NCBI GenBank assembly: GCA_023248635.1
Contig: JAHFED010000001.1
Location: forward strand, 248,001 to 312,000
DNA from: Myxococcales bacterium
GTDB taxonomy: Bacteria > Myxococcota > UBA727 > VGSZ01
Direction: 5' to 3'
DNA: 64,000 nucleotides
In this document: in pieces, positions 55,328-64,000 of the stretch
How positions within the stretch are numbered: the stretch's first letter is position 1
How the letters are laid out: every line of letters begins with the position of its first letter
Program-made: the position numbers and the translations under genes
The notes under the pieces: generated by a model
What the model was told of the DNA's origin: nothing
What the model saw: the letters and a program-made list of their open reading frames with translations, nothing else
Database searches by the model: none

Positions 55328-55984
55328 CTACCCGAGCAGGTCGGCCACGCCGTCGCCGTTGTCGTCGGGCAGCGCCTCCAAGATCTGCTGCGCGTCGTCG
55401 ACGCCGTCGCCGGCCACATCGGTGTCGGTGCCGTCAGGGGTGCCGTCGTCGTCGTCGTCCGCGTCGGCGGCATCGTTGATGCCGTCTCCATCGCTGTCGA
55501 CCTGGGCGAGGGGCGAGTTGCCGGCGCTGCTCGAAAGCACCGTGTCCGCCGGAACCCGCGCGCCTTTTTTCAGCGTGACCGCACCGAGGTCGATGTCGTC
55601 TTCGCCGCGCGGCAGCAGGCTTTGATCGGCGTCGAAGCGAAGCTGGGCGACGAAGCTGCCAATGCCCCGCGCGCTCGCCGAGGGCACCTGCAACACCAAG
55701 ACGACGTCGACATCGCCGCGCACCGGCGCCACGAACGCAGCCTCGCCGCGCTGAGCGGCGGGATCAAAGACCGAAGACACGAAGGGCTCGACGCCGCCGT
55801 CGCCGTCGACGAACAAAGCCGCCATCTGCAGCCCAGTGACCTGCCGGCCCAATAGGTCTTCGTCTGGCACCAACAGGCGTCCCTCGATGAGACGAAAACC
55901 CTCGGGACGGTCGCCGGCACCACCGCTGAACGCGCTGCACCCTGTCGCCGCGACGCCGACCAAGCACCAGGCGCGCAGCATCAT
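55328..55984 (-). CDS. Lipoprotein with calcium-binding (thrombospondin type 3-like) repeats
   Basis: A 218-residue protein. The leader MLRAWCLVGVAATGC is a lipobox signal. Residues about 30-140 look like a beta sandwich. The end carries VDSDGDGINDAADADDDDDG and TPDGTDTDVAGDGVDDAQQI, Asp-rich calcium loops of the TSP3/type I dockerin-like sort. Its start overlaps the stop of the amylase gene (ATGA), so it is translated as the last gene of the alpha-glucan operon and may bind calcium or tether the enzyme. Confidence 0.78.
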   Translation of the reverse strand: MMLRAWCLVGVAATGCSAFSGGAGDRPEGFRLIEGRLLVPDEDLLGRQVTGLQMAALFVDGDGGVEPFVSSVFDPAAQRGEAAFVAPVRGDVDVVLVLQVPSASARGIGSFVAQLRFDADQSLLPRGEDDIDLGAVTLKKGARVPADTVLSSSAGNSPLAQVDSDGDGINDAADADDDDDGTPDGTDTDVAGDGVDDAQQILEALPDDNGDGVADLLG

Positions 55985-58900
55985 CGGCGCTTCCGGCGGC
56001 CCAAGAGCGCCAGCACCGAGAGCCCCAGCGCCAACGACGACGACGACGACGACGTGCAGGCGCAGGACTCCGTTTGGAGCGGCGGGGTCGCGTCGGCATC
56101 GACGACGCGGGGCGTGGGACGCGTGAGGTCGGCGGGCTGACCCGAGTCGCGGGCGCCGCAGCCGTTGGCGTCGACGGTGACGCCCGGGGCGGTGAGGGGA
56201 CAGTGGTCGCAGCCGTCGCCCAGGCCGTCGCTGTCGGCGTCGGCTTGGGAGGAGTTGAAGAGAGACGGGCAGTTGTCGACGAGGTTCTCGATGCCGTCGC
56301 CGTCGACGTCACCGGGCTGGGTGATGATGGGATCGTCGCCTTCGCCCTCTCCTTCGCCTTCCGCGGGCTCGCCTTCGCCTTCGCCCTCCCCCTCGGAGAT
56401 CACCGGATCGATCTCGGTGGTGAGATCGAAGGCCAAGAGCTCGGCGGCGTCGACGTTGCCGTCGCCGTTGCCCCCGGGCGCCTGGGCCAGGATCGCGCCG
56501 CCGTCTGCGCCGTCGTAGCGCACCGCTGCAATAAAAATACGATCGGGAACGGCGCCGAATTCTTCGATGAGATTGAGCGTTCCTTCGACGACGCCCCGAC
56601 CGGGAATCGGTTCGGTGACGGCGACGGATTCGCCCGTTGTCCCGAACCATTTGGCGAAATCGTTCTCACCTTCGTCACCGATGAACACAGCACCAGAAGC
56701 GACCGTTCCGGCCTTTCCAAAAGGCGCGATGCTGCTGCGTCCATTGCTGTCGCTGACCAGGAGAAAGGTGTCTTGTCCACGAGCCGCGGCCTCGGTGGCG
56801 ACATAGAGCTCGCTGCCATTGAACGAGGCATAGAGGGAAATGCCCGCGCTCTCCGACCGGCGATACGCCGCGTCGTCAACGGCGCCGTCCAGCAGGTAGC
56901 GGGCGTGAGAGCGGCCTGGGGCGGCAGCGCAACCATCGCGGCCGACGACGGCATCGCGCAGGGTGTTGGCGCAGACATCGCAACGATCGCCGATGCCATC
57001 TCGGTCGAGATCGGTCTGGGCAGCGTTGGCGGCGCCGCGACAATTGTCCCAGCTGTCGAGGATCTTGTCGCCGTCGTCGTCAGGAATCCCATTCTTCGTG
57101 ACCTGAAAGATGCGGCTGCCAAAGCCCGGCACCGAAAAGACCGCGCCCCCCGCCGCCGTGAGTTGCTGGCGTGTGAGGCTCACCCGCACCGCGGGATCGA
57201 GTTGGTCGACGAGGATCAGCGTCTGGTCCGGGAAGTCGGCGAAGAGTTGCGCCGGCGGAAACACGCGGGCGCTGGTGCCAATGGCCGTCGAGTCGGCGCG
57301 GTTGCTGAGCACGATGAAGCGCTGTCCATCGCCAAAGCGCATGAAGCTGTAGACGTTGCCGCCGCCTTCGTCGCCGTTGCCGGCGATGCGCAGGTAGCTG
57401 TTGCCCGTTTGAAAATTCAGGGCCGTGTCGGGCAGCGCGAGCCCGCGGTTGCTGCGGCGGAGATTGATCAGCTTGCGGTACTGCTTGCGCAGCGCATCAA
57501 TGCCTCCGTCGGAGAAGGTGTCGGTGCCTTCGTTGTAGAGCGCGAAGGGGTAGCGGCCGCGCAGCTCTTCGATGCCCACCTCGTCGCCGTAGGTCACCAG
57601 GGGAACTCCGGGCAAGGTCATCAGCACCGTGGCCACCGCGCGGGCCTTGCGCACGTCGCTGCCGGCGGTGAGCAGGAAACGGTCTTCGTCTTGGTTGTCG
57701 ACGTAGCGCATGAAGAGCACGTCGTCGGCGCGCACGCTGCTGCGCGTGCGCTCGCCTTGGGCCCGCTCGACGAAGCGAGTGGCGTCTTCGAGGGACCCGT
57801 CAACGGCGTCGAAGTTGCCGCCTTTGGCGAAGCTCTCGACGGTATTGAAGTAGGTGGTGGAGTCGTAGGCGAGGTCGAAGCCGTGGTCGAAGTACTCCGG
57901 CAGCGGCGGGATAATTTCGGCAAGCATGATGGCCTGATCGGCGCGGGCCTTCACATGACGTCGAACCAGCTTCCAAAACGAGGGCGGAGAGAAGGCCGCG
58001 ATGTCGCAGCGCAGCCCCTCGATGCCGCGGTCGAGGTGCCAGTCGATGACCTGCAGCAGGTTCTGCCGGACCATGGGGTTGTTCTGGTTGTTGTCGGGCA
58101 AGGCGACGAAGCCGAAGGCGAAGCGGTAGGTGCCGTCGGGGTTGAAGGAATACCAGTCGCGCAAGGGAGAGTCGGGGTTCTGGCGGGCGGCCTTGAAGAA
58201 GGGATGGCTGTCGGCGGTGTGGTTGGCGACGAAGTCCATGATGACCTCGAGACCGAAGGAGCGGGCGGCCTCGACGAGGAGCTCGAGATCCTCGGGGGTG
58301 CCGTAATCTTCTTCGACGCCGAAGTAGCCACTGGCGGCGTAGCCGTGGGTCGTGGGTCCGGGCGCCAGGGGCATCAACCAGATCGAGGTGACGCCGAGGT
58401 CGCTCAAGTAGTCGAGCTTGTCGATCATGCCCAGCAGATCGCCCTCGCCGTCGCCGTCGCTGTCGACGAACTCCCGCACGAAGCCGAGGTAGAGCACCTT
58501 GTCCGTCTTCCAGGCCTTGGGCGGACGCGCGAGATCGAAGCCCCGCACGGACAGGTCGTTGTCGACGACGATCATGGCCGTCGCTGGATAGGAGTCGCTC
58601 GCCGACAAGTGCACCAAATAGGCGCCGGGGGTGGTGGGTTTGGCGAAGCTGGCCACCGCGCCGTCGACGTTGAGGTTCAGGGCAGCCGGGTTGTCGTCGT
58701 CGGCGACAAAGACGAAGCTCGAAGCGCCATCGCTGAGGCTGCCGTCGACCCGCACGCTGCCTCCATCGACTACGACCTCGATGCGGGCCCGTGCTGCTGT
58801 GTTGAAGGCGGGGAGCACGTGGATGGTGACGGTGTCTTCGGCCGACAGCGTGCCGCCGAAGTCGCGCACGCGAAGTCCGAGGCGGTAGTCCCCGGCAACC

Positions 58901-59994
58901 GTCGTCGAAAAGCGCGGCATGGCCCCGGGATCGCTGCGGGTGCAGGGGTCACCGAGCAGATTGCCGTGCTCGTCGACCTGAGGCCGACCATCACCGCCGC
59001 GGGGAATGAGCTCCTCGTCTACGCAGCGCAGCGTGGGATTGGCTGCCGCTGGCTTGTCGATGAAGCGCCATTGGTATTCGGTGAAGCCGATGAAATCGGG
59101 ATCTTCGGACAGGCTGCCATCGACGACGACCTCTTGGTTGACCTCGGTGAAGAGGGTGGTGCCCGCGCGGGCGACGGGCGCCAGGTTATTGCGGTTGACG
59201 AGCAAGCTCCCTTCGAAACGATCGGCAGCCAAGCCTTCGTCGTCGGCGACATCGAAGAAGACGCGGTGAAAGCCCTCGGGCGCATCGGTGATGGTGGCGC
59301 GCAGCGTGCCTCCGCTCGCCGTCGTCGTCAGCGTTGCGCCCGGCAGCTCGACGAGCACCGGCGTCGGCAGATCGATCGTGGCGGCGTAGCGCAGGTCGAC
59401 GGGCTCTTTGTCCTCGAAGAAGGCCCGGACGCTGCCCGCCGCGAGGGGGCGGTTGGTGTTGCCCTTTTGCACGTCGACCGAGATGGCCACCGACGCCGAT
59501 GTCACCAGCGCACCGTGGCCGGGGGTGAACGTGGCGGACTGGAAGACAGGACGAGCGGGATTGCGCACGAAGAGGCAATTGTCAGTAGAGAATTGTCCAC
59601 AGAAGCCGCTATCGCGCGCGTTTGGATCCCGGAAAAAGAAGGAGTCTGGAATATCGTCTGGATTCAGCAGGGGATCGGAGAGATCGACACGTTCGTCGGC
59701 GTTGACGACGTAGACGTAGATGTAATTTCCTTCTTCGACGTCCACTGATAGCGAGCATTGCTTCGGATTTGCATTGTCACAAGCCATGCGCCGCGCGTTG
59801 TTTACTTTGTTGCGACCACCCTCGACATCCAGCATCAAGAATGCAGAGTGGATGTCGCCGCTGAAGCCAACTTCATTGCTGCGGAAGGTGAAGGTGACGC
59901 GCTCGGTGAACTGCGCCGCGGAGCTGCTCGAGGCCAGGGAGGCGAGCACCAAGACGACGACGCTCCAGGCGCTGGAAGAACTGCGCGCGCTCAT
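55981..59994 (-). CDS. Large cell-surface GH13 alpha-amylase-family enzyme with MYXO-CTERM-type end
   Basis: A 1337-residue protein. Signal peptide 1-27; beta-rich domains to about 490, one of which has a PKD-like core (SGSFDPDFI-like pattern DGSLSEDPDFIGFTEYQWRF). The GH13 barrel runs from about 493 to 860: EFVDSDGDGEGDLLGMIDKL, MDFVANHTADSHPFF (region I), GLRCDIAAF (nucleophile Asp, about 661), IMLAEIIPP (acid/base Glu, about 692) and YVDNQDEDR (about 767), where NHD is NQD. Beyond are TSP3-like calcium loops, a (Gly-Glu)n linker near 1208 and a C-terminus CACTSSSSSSLALGLSVLAL ending in RRKRR. It probably cleaves alpha-1,4-glucans at the outer surface. Confidence 0.9.
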   Translation of the reverse strand: MSARSSSSAWSVVVLVLASLASSSSAAQFTERVTFTFRSNEVGFSGDIHSAFLMLDVEGGRNKVNNARRMACDNANPKQCSLSVDVEEGNYIYVYVVNADERVDLSDPLLNPDDIPDSFFFRDPNARDSGFCGQFSTDNCLFVRNPARPVFQSATFTPGHGALVTSASVAISVDVQKGNTNRPLAAGSVRAFFEDKEPVDLRYAATIDLPTPVLVELPGATLTTTASGGTLRATITDAPEGFHRVFFDVADDEGLAADRFEGSLLVNRNNLAPVARAGTTLFTEVNQEVVVDGSLSEDPDFIGFTEYQWRFIDKPAAANPTLRCVDEELIPRGGDGRPQVDEHGNLLGDPCTRSDPGAMPRFSTTVAGDYRLGLRVRDFGGTLSAEDTVTIHVLPAFNTAARARIEVVVDGGSVRVDGSLSDGASSFVFVADDDNPAALNLNVDGAVASFAKPTTPGAYLVHLSASDSYPATAMIVVDNDLSVRGFDLARPPKAWKTDKVLYLGFVREFVDSDGDGEGDLLGMIDKLDYLSDLGVTSIWLMPLAPGPTTHGYAASGYFGVEEDYGTPEDLELLVEAARSFGLEVIMDFVANHTADSHPFFKAARQNPDSPLRDWYSFNPDGTYRFAFGFVALPDNNQNNPMVRQNLLQVIDWHLDRGIEGLRCDIAAFSPPSFWKLVRRHVKARADQAIMLAEIIPPLPEYFDHGFDLAYDSTTYFNTVESFAKGGNFDAVDGSLEDATRFVERAQGERTRSSVRADDVLFMRYVDNQDEDRFLLTAGSDVRKARAVATVLMTLPGVPLVTYGDEVGIEELRGRYPFALYNEGTDTFSDGGIDALRKQYRKLINLRRSNRGLALPDTALNFQTGNSYLRIAGNGDEGGGNVYSFMRFGDGQRFIVLSNRADSTAIGTSARVFPPAQLFADFPDQTLILVDQLDPAVRVSLTRQQLTAAGGAVFSVPGFGSRIFQVTKNGIPDDDGDKILDSWDNCRGAANAAQTDLDRDGIGDRCDVCANTLRDAVVGRDGCAAAPGRSHARYLLDGAVDDAAYRRSESAGISLYASFNGSELYVATEAAARGQDTFLLVSDSNGRSSIAPFGKAGTVASGAVFIGDEGENDFAKWFGTTGESVAVTEPIPGRGVVEGTLNLIEEFGAVPDRIFIAAVRYDGADGGAILAQAPGGNGDGNVDAAELLAFDLTTEIDPVISEGEGEGEGEPAEGEGEGEGDDPIITQPGDVDGDGIENLVDNCPSLFNSSQADADSDGLGDGCDHCPLTAPGVTVDANGCGARDSGQPADLTRPTPRVVDADATPPLQTESCACTSSSSSSLALGLSVLALLGRRKRR

Positions 59995-61868
59995 GGCTCC
60001 TCCCTCGAGGGCGGAAAGCGGCCGATGAAGCCGTCGTCGTAGTCGGCCAGGCCGAGGTCGATGGCGAGGTTGTCCTCGAGGATCTGCGCCGGGGTCACGC
60101 CAAGGTTGACGTCGCGCCACGTGCCCACGTGCACCACGCGGGTCCTCAGGGCCTGGTTGCCGACGACAACCACGAGGTCGGGCACCTCTTGCTTGAACAT
60201 GCGCGCACCATCGGGCGTGCCGGCGGGGTCGGGCTCCCCGCCGGCTCCAGCGCCCTGAAACACGGCGGCGGCGCTGTAATCGAGGGTCTGGGCCCCGGCC
60301 TGGGTCGTGGCGGGAGCGATGGGATCGACGATCCCGCAGGCGGCGTCGGCGAACGCGTCGACGTTGTCGGTGGCGAGGTTCTTCATCACGGTGGCGAAGG
60401 CTCGACCCGACGACGCCACCAAGCGGTTGAGCGGGGCACAACCAGTCGCAGCATCACAGCGCACCGCCTTCCATCCATAAGGACGACCCGGCGGCAGCCA
60501 GACCGTGCGCGTCCACACGCCCGGCTTGTCGTCGAGCTCCTTCATTTTCAGGCAGGTCTGCTCACCGCCGGAGAAGGCGTCGCCGCAGTTGGATCCCAGG
60601 GCGTCGACGGCTTGCTGCCACTCGCCGGTGAGGAACACCGCTTCGCCGGTGCGCACGCCGCGCTCGCTGCCGCTGCTGTTCAAATATGCCTGCGATGAGT
60701 CCACCCTGAAGGTCACCGGTGTCCAATCCGGATTGCCCAGAGGCAGGCGCACCGTTTGCGGCGTCTCGTCGGGAGCCGTCACGCTCACGCTCAAGGCCTC
60801 GAGCTCAAGGCCTTCTTCGACGAGGAAAGCGAAGTAGGGAAAGGTGTCTGGCGTCGTGCCGTCGACGACGCGGGCGGCATCGACGCGGACGGCGACCACC
60901 AGCTCCCAATAACCGGCGTCGGCGCCGCTCATCGGGCTCAGCGCCACAGTGCGAGGAAAGCCGGCATCGAAGGATCCGTCGAGGGCAAAGCTGAGCTTCA
61001 GCTGCGGCGCCACCAGCTCTCGGGAGGCGCGATCGTCGACGACGATGCGCACCTGCCGCAAGCCGTCGCCGACGTTGGCATCAAGAGGTGGCGCTGGCAG
61101 CGGATCGACCAGGGGCTCGTCGATGATCTCCAAGGGAGGCAAAACCGCTACGTCGACGTCGACCGCGGGCGCCGCTGGCACCGCGAAGGGCACCAGGGCC
61201 GAGGCCAGGCGCCCCGCGCCATCCACCAACAGCAGGGCGTAGGACCGGCGATCCAAGGCGGCGTCGCCATCGTCGGCCCGGTCGAGCGTGCGGGCGGCGT
61301 CGACGACAACGGTCAGCTCGGCGGCAAAGACGGTGCCGTCGTCGACGAGCGCATAGGGAACGAGCTCTTCGGAAAAGGACCCATCGGCGCCCACGGTCGC
61401 AAAGAGCGCGAGATCCTGGTGGCGGCGGGCGGTCTCGACGTCAGCGACCACCACGCGCACCAGGGTCGTCGTCGCTGTCCCCACACCGGTGAAATTCAAG
61501 GTGCCGGCGAGGGAGCGCCCACTCGCAGCCTTCACCCCGTCGACGATGATGGTGTAGCGGGTGCCAGCCACCAGCGGCTGGGCAGCGGTGAGCGTGACTT
61601 CGTCGTCACCGGAGGCGCGGGCTTCGGTGTCCACGACGCGGGGTGGCACCACCGTGAAGTTCTGCACGGAGAAGCTGCCGGCCACCGTCGCTGCCTCGAT
61701 GGGCTCGCTGAAGCGCACCAGCACCGTGCTCTCGTCGATGGGCACGACGTTGCCGAAGCCGTCGCCGAGCACCTCGAGGGGATCGACGATGGGCGCCCCG
61801 CATTGGCAAGCCGAGAGGGCCCCGACGCTCAGGGCAAGGATGACCGGGCCGGCGCATCTCGACGTCAT
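59991..61868 (-). CDS. Ig-like (Big_5-type) surface lipoprotein of the alpha-glucan operon
   Basis: A 625-residue protein from ATG 61868. Its leader ILALSVGALSAC is a lipobox signal. Residues about 30-125 are an SbsA-type Ig domain: DESTVLVRFSEPIEAATVAG, LVAGTRYTIIVDGVKAASGR. A second beta-rich domain and a C-terminal domain with cysteines follow. The last 50 residues hold VVVVGN...VGTWRD...ADYDDGFIG, a pattern also found in the gene upstream. It overlaps both neighbours by four bases. Probably a glucan-binding or scaffold protein; binding is inferred. Confidence 0.75.
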   Translation of the reverse strand: MTSRCAGPVILALSVGALSACQCGAPIVDPLEVLGDGFGNVVPIDESTVLVRFSEPIEAATVAGSFSVQNFTVVPPRVVDTEARASGDDEVTLTAAQPLVAGTRYTIIVDGVKAASGRSLAGTLNFTGVGTATTTLVRVVVADVETARRHQDLALFATVGADGSFSEELVPYALVDDGTVFAAELTVVVDAARTLDRADDGDAALDRRSYALLLVDGAGRLASALVPFAVPAAPAVDVDVAVLPPLEIIDEPLVDPLPAPPLDANVGDGLRQVRIVVDDRASRELVAPQLKLSFALDGSFDAGFPRTVALSPMSGADAGYWELVVAVRVDAARVVDGTTPDTFPYFAFLVEEGLELEALSVSVTAPDETPQTVRLPLGNPDWTPVTFRVDSSQAYLNSSGSERGVRTGEAVFLTGEWQQAVDALGSNCGDAFSGGEQTCLKMKELDDKPGVWTRTVWLPPGRPYGWKAVRCDAATGCAPLNRLVASSGRAFATVMKNLATDNVDAFADAACGIVDPIAPATTQAGAQTLDYSAAAVFQGAGAGGEPDPAGTPDGARMFKQEVPDLVVVVGNQALRTRVVHVGTWRDVNLGVTPAQILEDNLAIDLGLADYDDGFIGRFPPSREEP

Positions 61869-64000
61869 TCGACCCTCTGAGCGCGACCAATGGCCATGTG
61901 AAATGCGGGAAATCCGGTCTTCCGCTTGAATGTGATCTCGTCGCCGAACAAGCATTCGATCGTCACCAATCCATCGGCGTCGTCGTCGCCGATGATGCGG
62001 ACGGCGTTGTCGTTGCCGGGGTATTCCTGACCGTCGCCAAACGCCGAGGGTCCCCGAGGAGCATCGGCGAAGGCGGCACCTGGCACGCCCGGGTTTGCGG
62101 TGCCGAAGGCTGTGGTGAAGGAGGCGAAGGCCTTCCACGACAGCGTGCTGCCGAGGGGAACGTCGGCGATGCGCAGGCTGAAGATCCGGTCGCCGGCGGT
62201 GCGATCGCCGCCGGTGCCGTCGTCTTTGAGCTCGGGCTCGAGCCCGGCGAGGGGTGCGCCCTCGTCGGGGAAGCCGGAAAGAGCCACGGTAAAGGGATGG
62301 CTCGCCAGCTCCGTGACGCCGTCGCTCGAGAGCGCGGTGCCAAGCGCGAACACGCCTTCGCGTTGCTGAGAGAGAGTCGCCGCCGAGAGGGCGCGGGCGG
62401 GCGGTGCTGCCGCGCCCCCGGCGCCGACGCCGACGACGGCCGCCGAGTCAGAGACGAGATAGGTCAAGAGCACATCCACTGTGGGCGGCGCGGCGACGGC
62501 TGTGAAGTCGACGACGACCTCACTTTCATTGCCTGATAAATCGGCAACGCCATCGACGGCCAAAGTGTAGGTCCCCCCCCCCGTCATCGGCGTCGTCGTG
62601 AGGATCACGATGTCGGAGCTCAGCGGCGCGAAGTTCGCATTGAAGGCGGCGCCGTGGAGCTCATCTGAGGCGCCGAAGGTCACAGCGGTGATGTCGACTT
62701 CAGTGAGCACATAGCTGGTGATGCGCGAGGCCGAATCGGCGGTCACCGGCTCGTTCCACAGCACCGCCACCGAGGTGGGCGAGAACGGAAACACCCTTTC
62801 GATCTCGGGTGGATCGAACTCGCCGAAGCCGGGAAAGGGCAAAGAGGCCGAGACCAAGGTGTTGCCGGCGACGTCGTCGACGCCAGCGACGGTCAGGGTG
62901 TAGGCGGCCTGCCGCGTCTGCAGCGTCGTCGTCAAAAGCGCCCGGGACCCACCACCCAACACGCGCACGGCGCTGATGGTCGGCGGTGCGTCGGCGGCGG
63001 CGATGCTGAAGTCGGTGATGGACACCGAGGCCTCGGCGAGACGCTCGGAAAAGACCACCTCGATTTCGGTGGGCGACGTCGGGCGCACCGTGCCGAGCGC
63101 GGGCGGAACGTCATCGACCAGGGGTTGGAAAGGCTGAAAAAAGGCCGGGCTGGTGAAGCCGGCGGTCAGCGGCCCGGGCAGCGCGTTGCCGAAAGCGTCG
63201 GCGAGCCCCGAGATGACGACGGCGTAGGCTTGGTCGTTCTGCATGGGCCCCGTGCGCACGACGACTTGGGTGGCAAGCGGTTGCCCGACGACGCTCTCGA
63301 CCACGGGCAGCGCGGCACCGCTGTCATCGGCGACGCCAACGTTCAAGCTGCCTTCGACGACGACGGCTTCGTCGAAGCTCAGCAGCGCGCTCTCGCTGTC
63401 GCGGGCACGGGCGGCCAGCAGACGAGGAGCGTCGTCGTCGACCGCGCCAGAGACGAAGGCCGGCAGCTCGATGAGACCGTCATCGTAGTCGGTGCCGCGT
63501 CCAAAGGGCGTGTCGCGCCACGTTCCGACGATCTCTGGTTCGAGCGCGCGATCGGTCTCGCCGACGATGACGACGCTGTCGGGGTTCTCGCGTTTGAAGA
63601 TCACGCCCGGCCCCGGAAGGTCGGCGCCGTTGGTCGAGAGCCGCGCGCCCAAGTACGAGGTGCCGTCGCGGCCGCTGAGGGTGACGGGGTCGACGGCGAC
63701 GCCGCCCAGATCGTTGCGGGTGGCGAGCCCCTTGCTCACCGTCTCGAGGGTGATCGGCGGGTCGACGGCGTCTTCGGCGTCGCCATAAGCAAGCTTGAAG
63801 GCGTAGGCGCCGGCCGGCAGGCGCAGCGTCAAGCTGAGCACGTCATCGTCGCCAGTGCGGGCGAAGCGGAAACCCTCACGACCCGCGACATCGGTGCGCG
63901 CAAACACGCGCAGGTCCTGGCCGTCGACACCTCGGGCGTCGCGCAGCGCTGTTCCCGTCAAATAGAGGTCCTTGCCGGGCGGCAGTCCCTTGGTGGCGCC
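61865..64000 (-). CDS. Large secreted Ig-like protein, first visible gene of the alpha-glucan operon (cut by the right edge)
   Basis: At least 711 residues; the start lies beyond base 64000, the frame being open there (LPPGKDLYLTGTALRDARGV). The N-terminal visible part is carbohydrate-binding-like (SLTLRLPAGAYAFKLAYGDA), then SVVIVGE...VGTWRDTPFGRG, DYDDGLIEL, and at least two SbsA/Big_5 domains: EVVFSERLAEASVSITDFSI with AYTLTVAGVDDVAGNTLVSA, and AVLWNEPVTADSASRITSYV with YTLAVDGVADLSGNESEV. It ends with a CBM-like region (ISLRIADVPLGSTLSWKAFA in part). The stop overlaps the next start (ATGA). Confidence 0.75.
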   Translation of the reverse strand, partial: GATKGLPPGKDLYLTGTALRDARGVDGQDLRVFARTDVAGREGFRFARTGDDDVLSLTLRLPAGAYAFKLAYGDAEDAVDPPITLETVSKGLATRNDLGGVAVDPVTLSGRDGTSYLGARLSTNGADLPGPGVIFKRENPDSVVIVGETDRALEPEIVGTWRDTPFGRGTDYDDGLIELPAFVSGAVDDDAPRLLAARARDSESALLSFDEAVVVEGSLNVGVADDSGAALPVVESVVGQPLATQVVVRTGPMQNDQAYAVVISGLADAFGNALPGPLTAGFTSPAFFQPFQPLVDDVPPALGTVRPTSPTEIEVVFSERLAEASVSITDFSIAAADAPPTISAVRVLGGGSRALLTTTLQTRQAAYTLTVAGVDDVAGNTLVSASLPFPGFGEFDPPEIERVFPFSPTSVAVLWNEPVTADSASRITSYVLTEVDITAVTFGASDELHGAAFNANFAPLSSDIVILTTTPMTGGGTYTLAVDGVADLSGNESEVVVDFTAVAAPPTVDVLLTYLVSDSAAVVGVGAGGAAAPPARALSAATLSQQREGVFALGTALSSDGVTELASHPFTVALSGFPDEGAPLAGLEPELKDDGTGGDRTAGDRIFSLRIADVPLGSTLSWKAFASFTTAFGTANPGVPGAAFADAPRGPSAFGDGQEYPGNDNAVRIIGDDDADGLVTIECLFGDEITFKRKTGFPAFHMAIGRAQRVE

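Noticed and set aside
56074-59748. 1224-codon open frame opposite the amylase gene
   Set aside because: It is the mirror of a gene with very GC-rich third positions; its translation is a low-complexity mix of Val, Ala, Gly and Asp without any domain, while the minus strand has catalytic motifs.

Overview
The window is GC-rich, densely coded DNA from a Gram-negative bacterium that looks like a member of the Myxococcota or a related deltaproteobacterial lineage. The pointers are a C-terminal sorting signal of the MYXO-CTERM type on a large amylase, a Hanks-type Ser/Thr kinase, a DUF4388-type protein, many small lipoproteins, Gly-Glu repeat linkers, MopE-like metal-binding motifs and a kelch-repeat lipoprotein. 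Lineage is an inference; no rRNA or tRNA gene was seen. Two genes are cut by the edges: pncB on the left and a large secreted lipoprotein-type gene on the right.

Layout. 1-13.7 kb is mostly housekeeping and envelope genes: pncB (partial), a zinc-ribbon membrane protein, gyrB with a small DUF1871-like gene behind it, a membrane metallophosphoesterase, a lone atpG, an epimerase/acyltransferase pair, a Ser/Thr kinase, apaG and a HAD hydrolase. 13.7-18.3 kb is the least orderly part: a (Gly-Glu)n lipoprotein gene that runs into the remnant of an IS630-type transposase, a 151-bp MITE-like element, and a long CYTH-like gene broken by several frameshifts. 18.4-24 kb holds a YbjN-like gene, pspA, a spermidine-synthase-like methyltransferase, purC and a DUF4388/TPR pair. 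24.3-28.6 kb holds a hydroxylase with its own TetR regulator and palindromic operator, a second TetR gene and three small minus-strand genes. 28.6-45 kb holds an inactive-looking transglutaminase lipoprotein, an oligopeptide-type binding protein, mlaE/mlaF, a cystathionine beta-synthase-like enzyme, dprA, trmFO, a BzdR/BoxR-like regulator, an MltF-like transglycosylase, an M23 peptidase and msrB. 45-55 kb holds a small RecA paralogue, a kelch lipoprotein, a radical-SAM-like protein without its cysteines, a thioredoxin-fold lipoprotein, ACMSD and superoxide dismutase.

The right end (55.3-64 kb) is the most striking block. Four minus-strand genes overlap each other by four bases or so. They encode two large Ig-like/Big_5-type secreted proteins, a 1337-residue cell-surface GH13 alpha-amylase-family enzyme and a calcium-repeat lipoprotein. 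Two of the proteins share a VGTWRD...DYDDG signature. I read this as an alpha-glucan binding and cleavage complex on the cell surface, but the binding roles are inferred.

Two repeat families run through the window. One is a hairpin repeat of about 33 bp with a constant GCCA loop and stems that change in a compensated way. Its three clean tandem arrays all lie where two genes converge. The other is the 151-bp MITE-like element, present twice with a single base difference.
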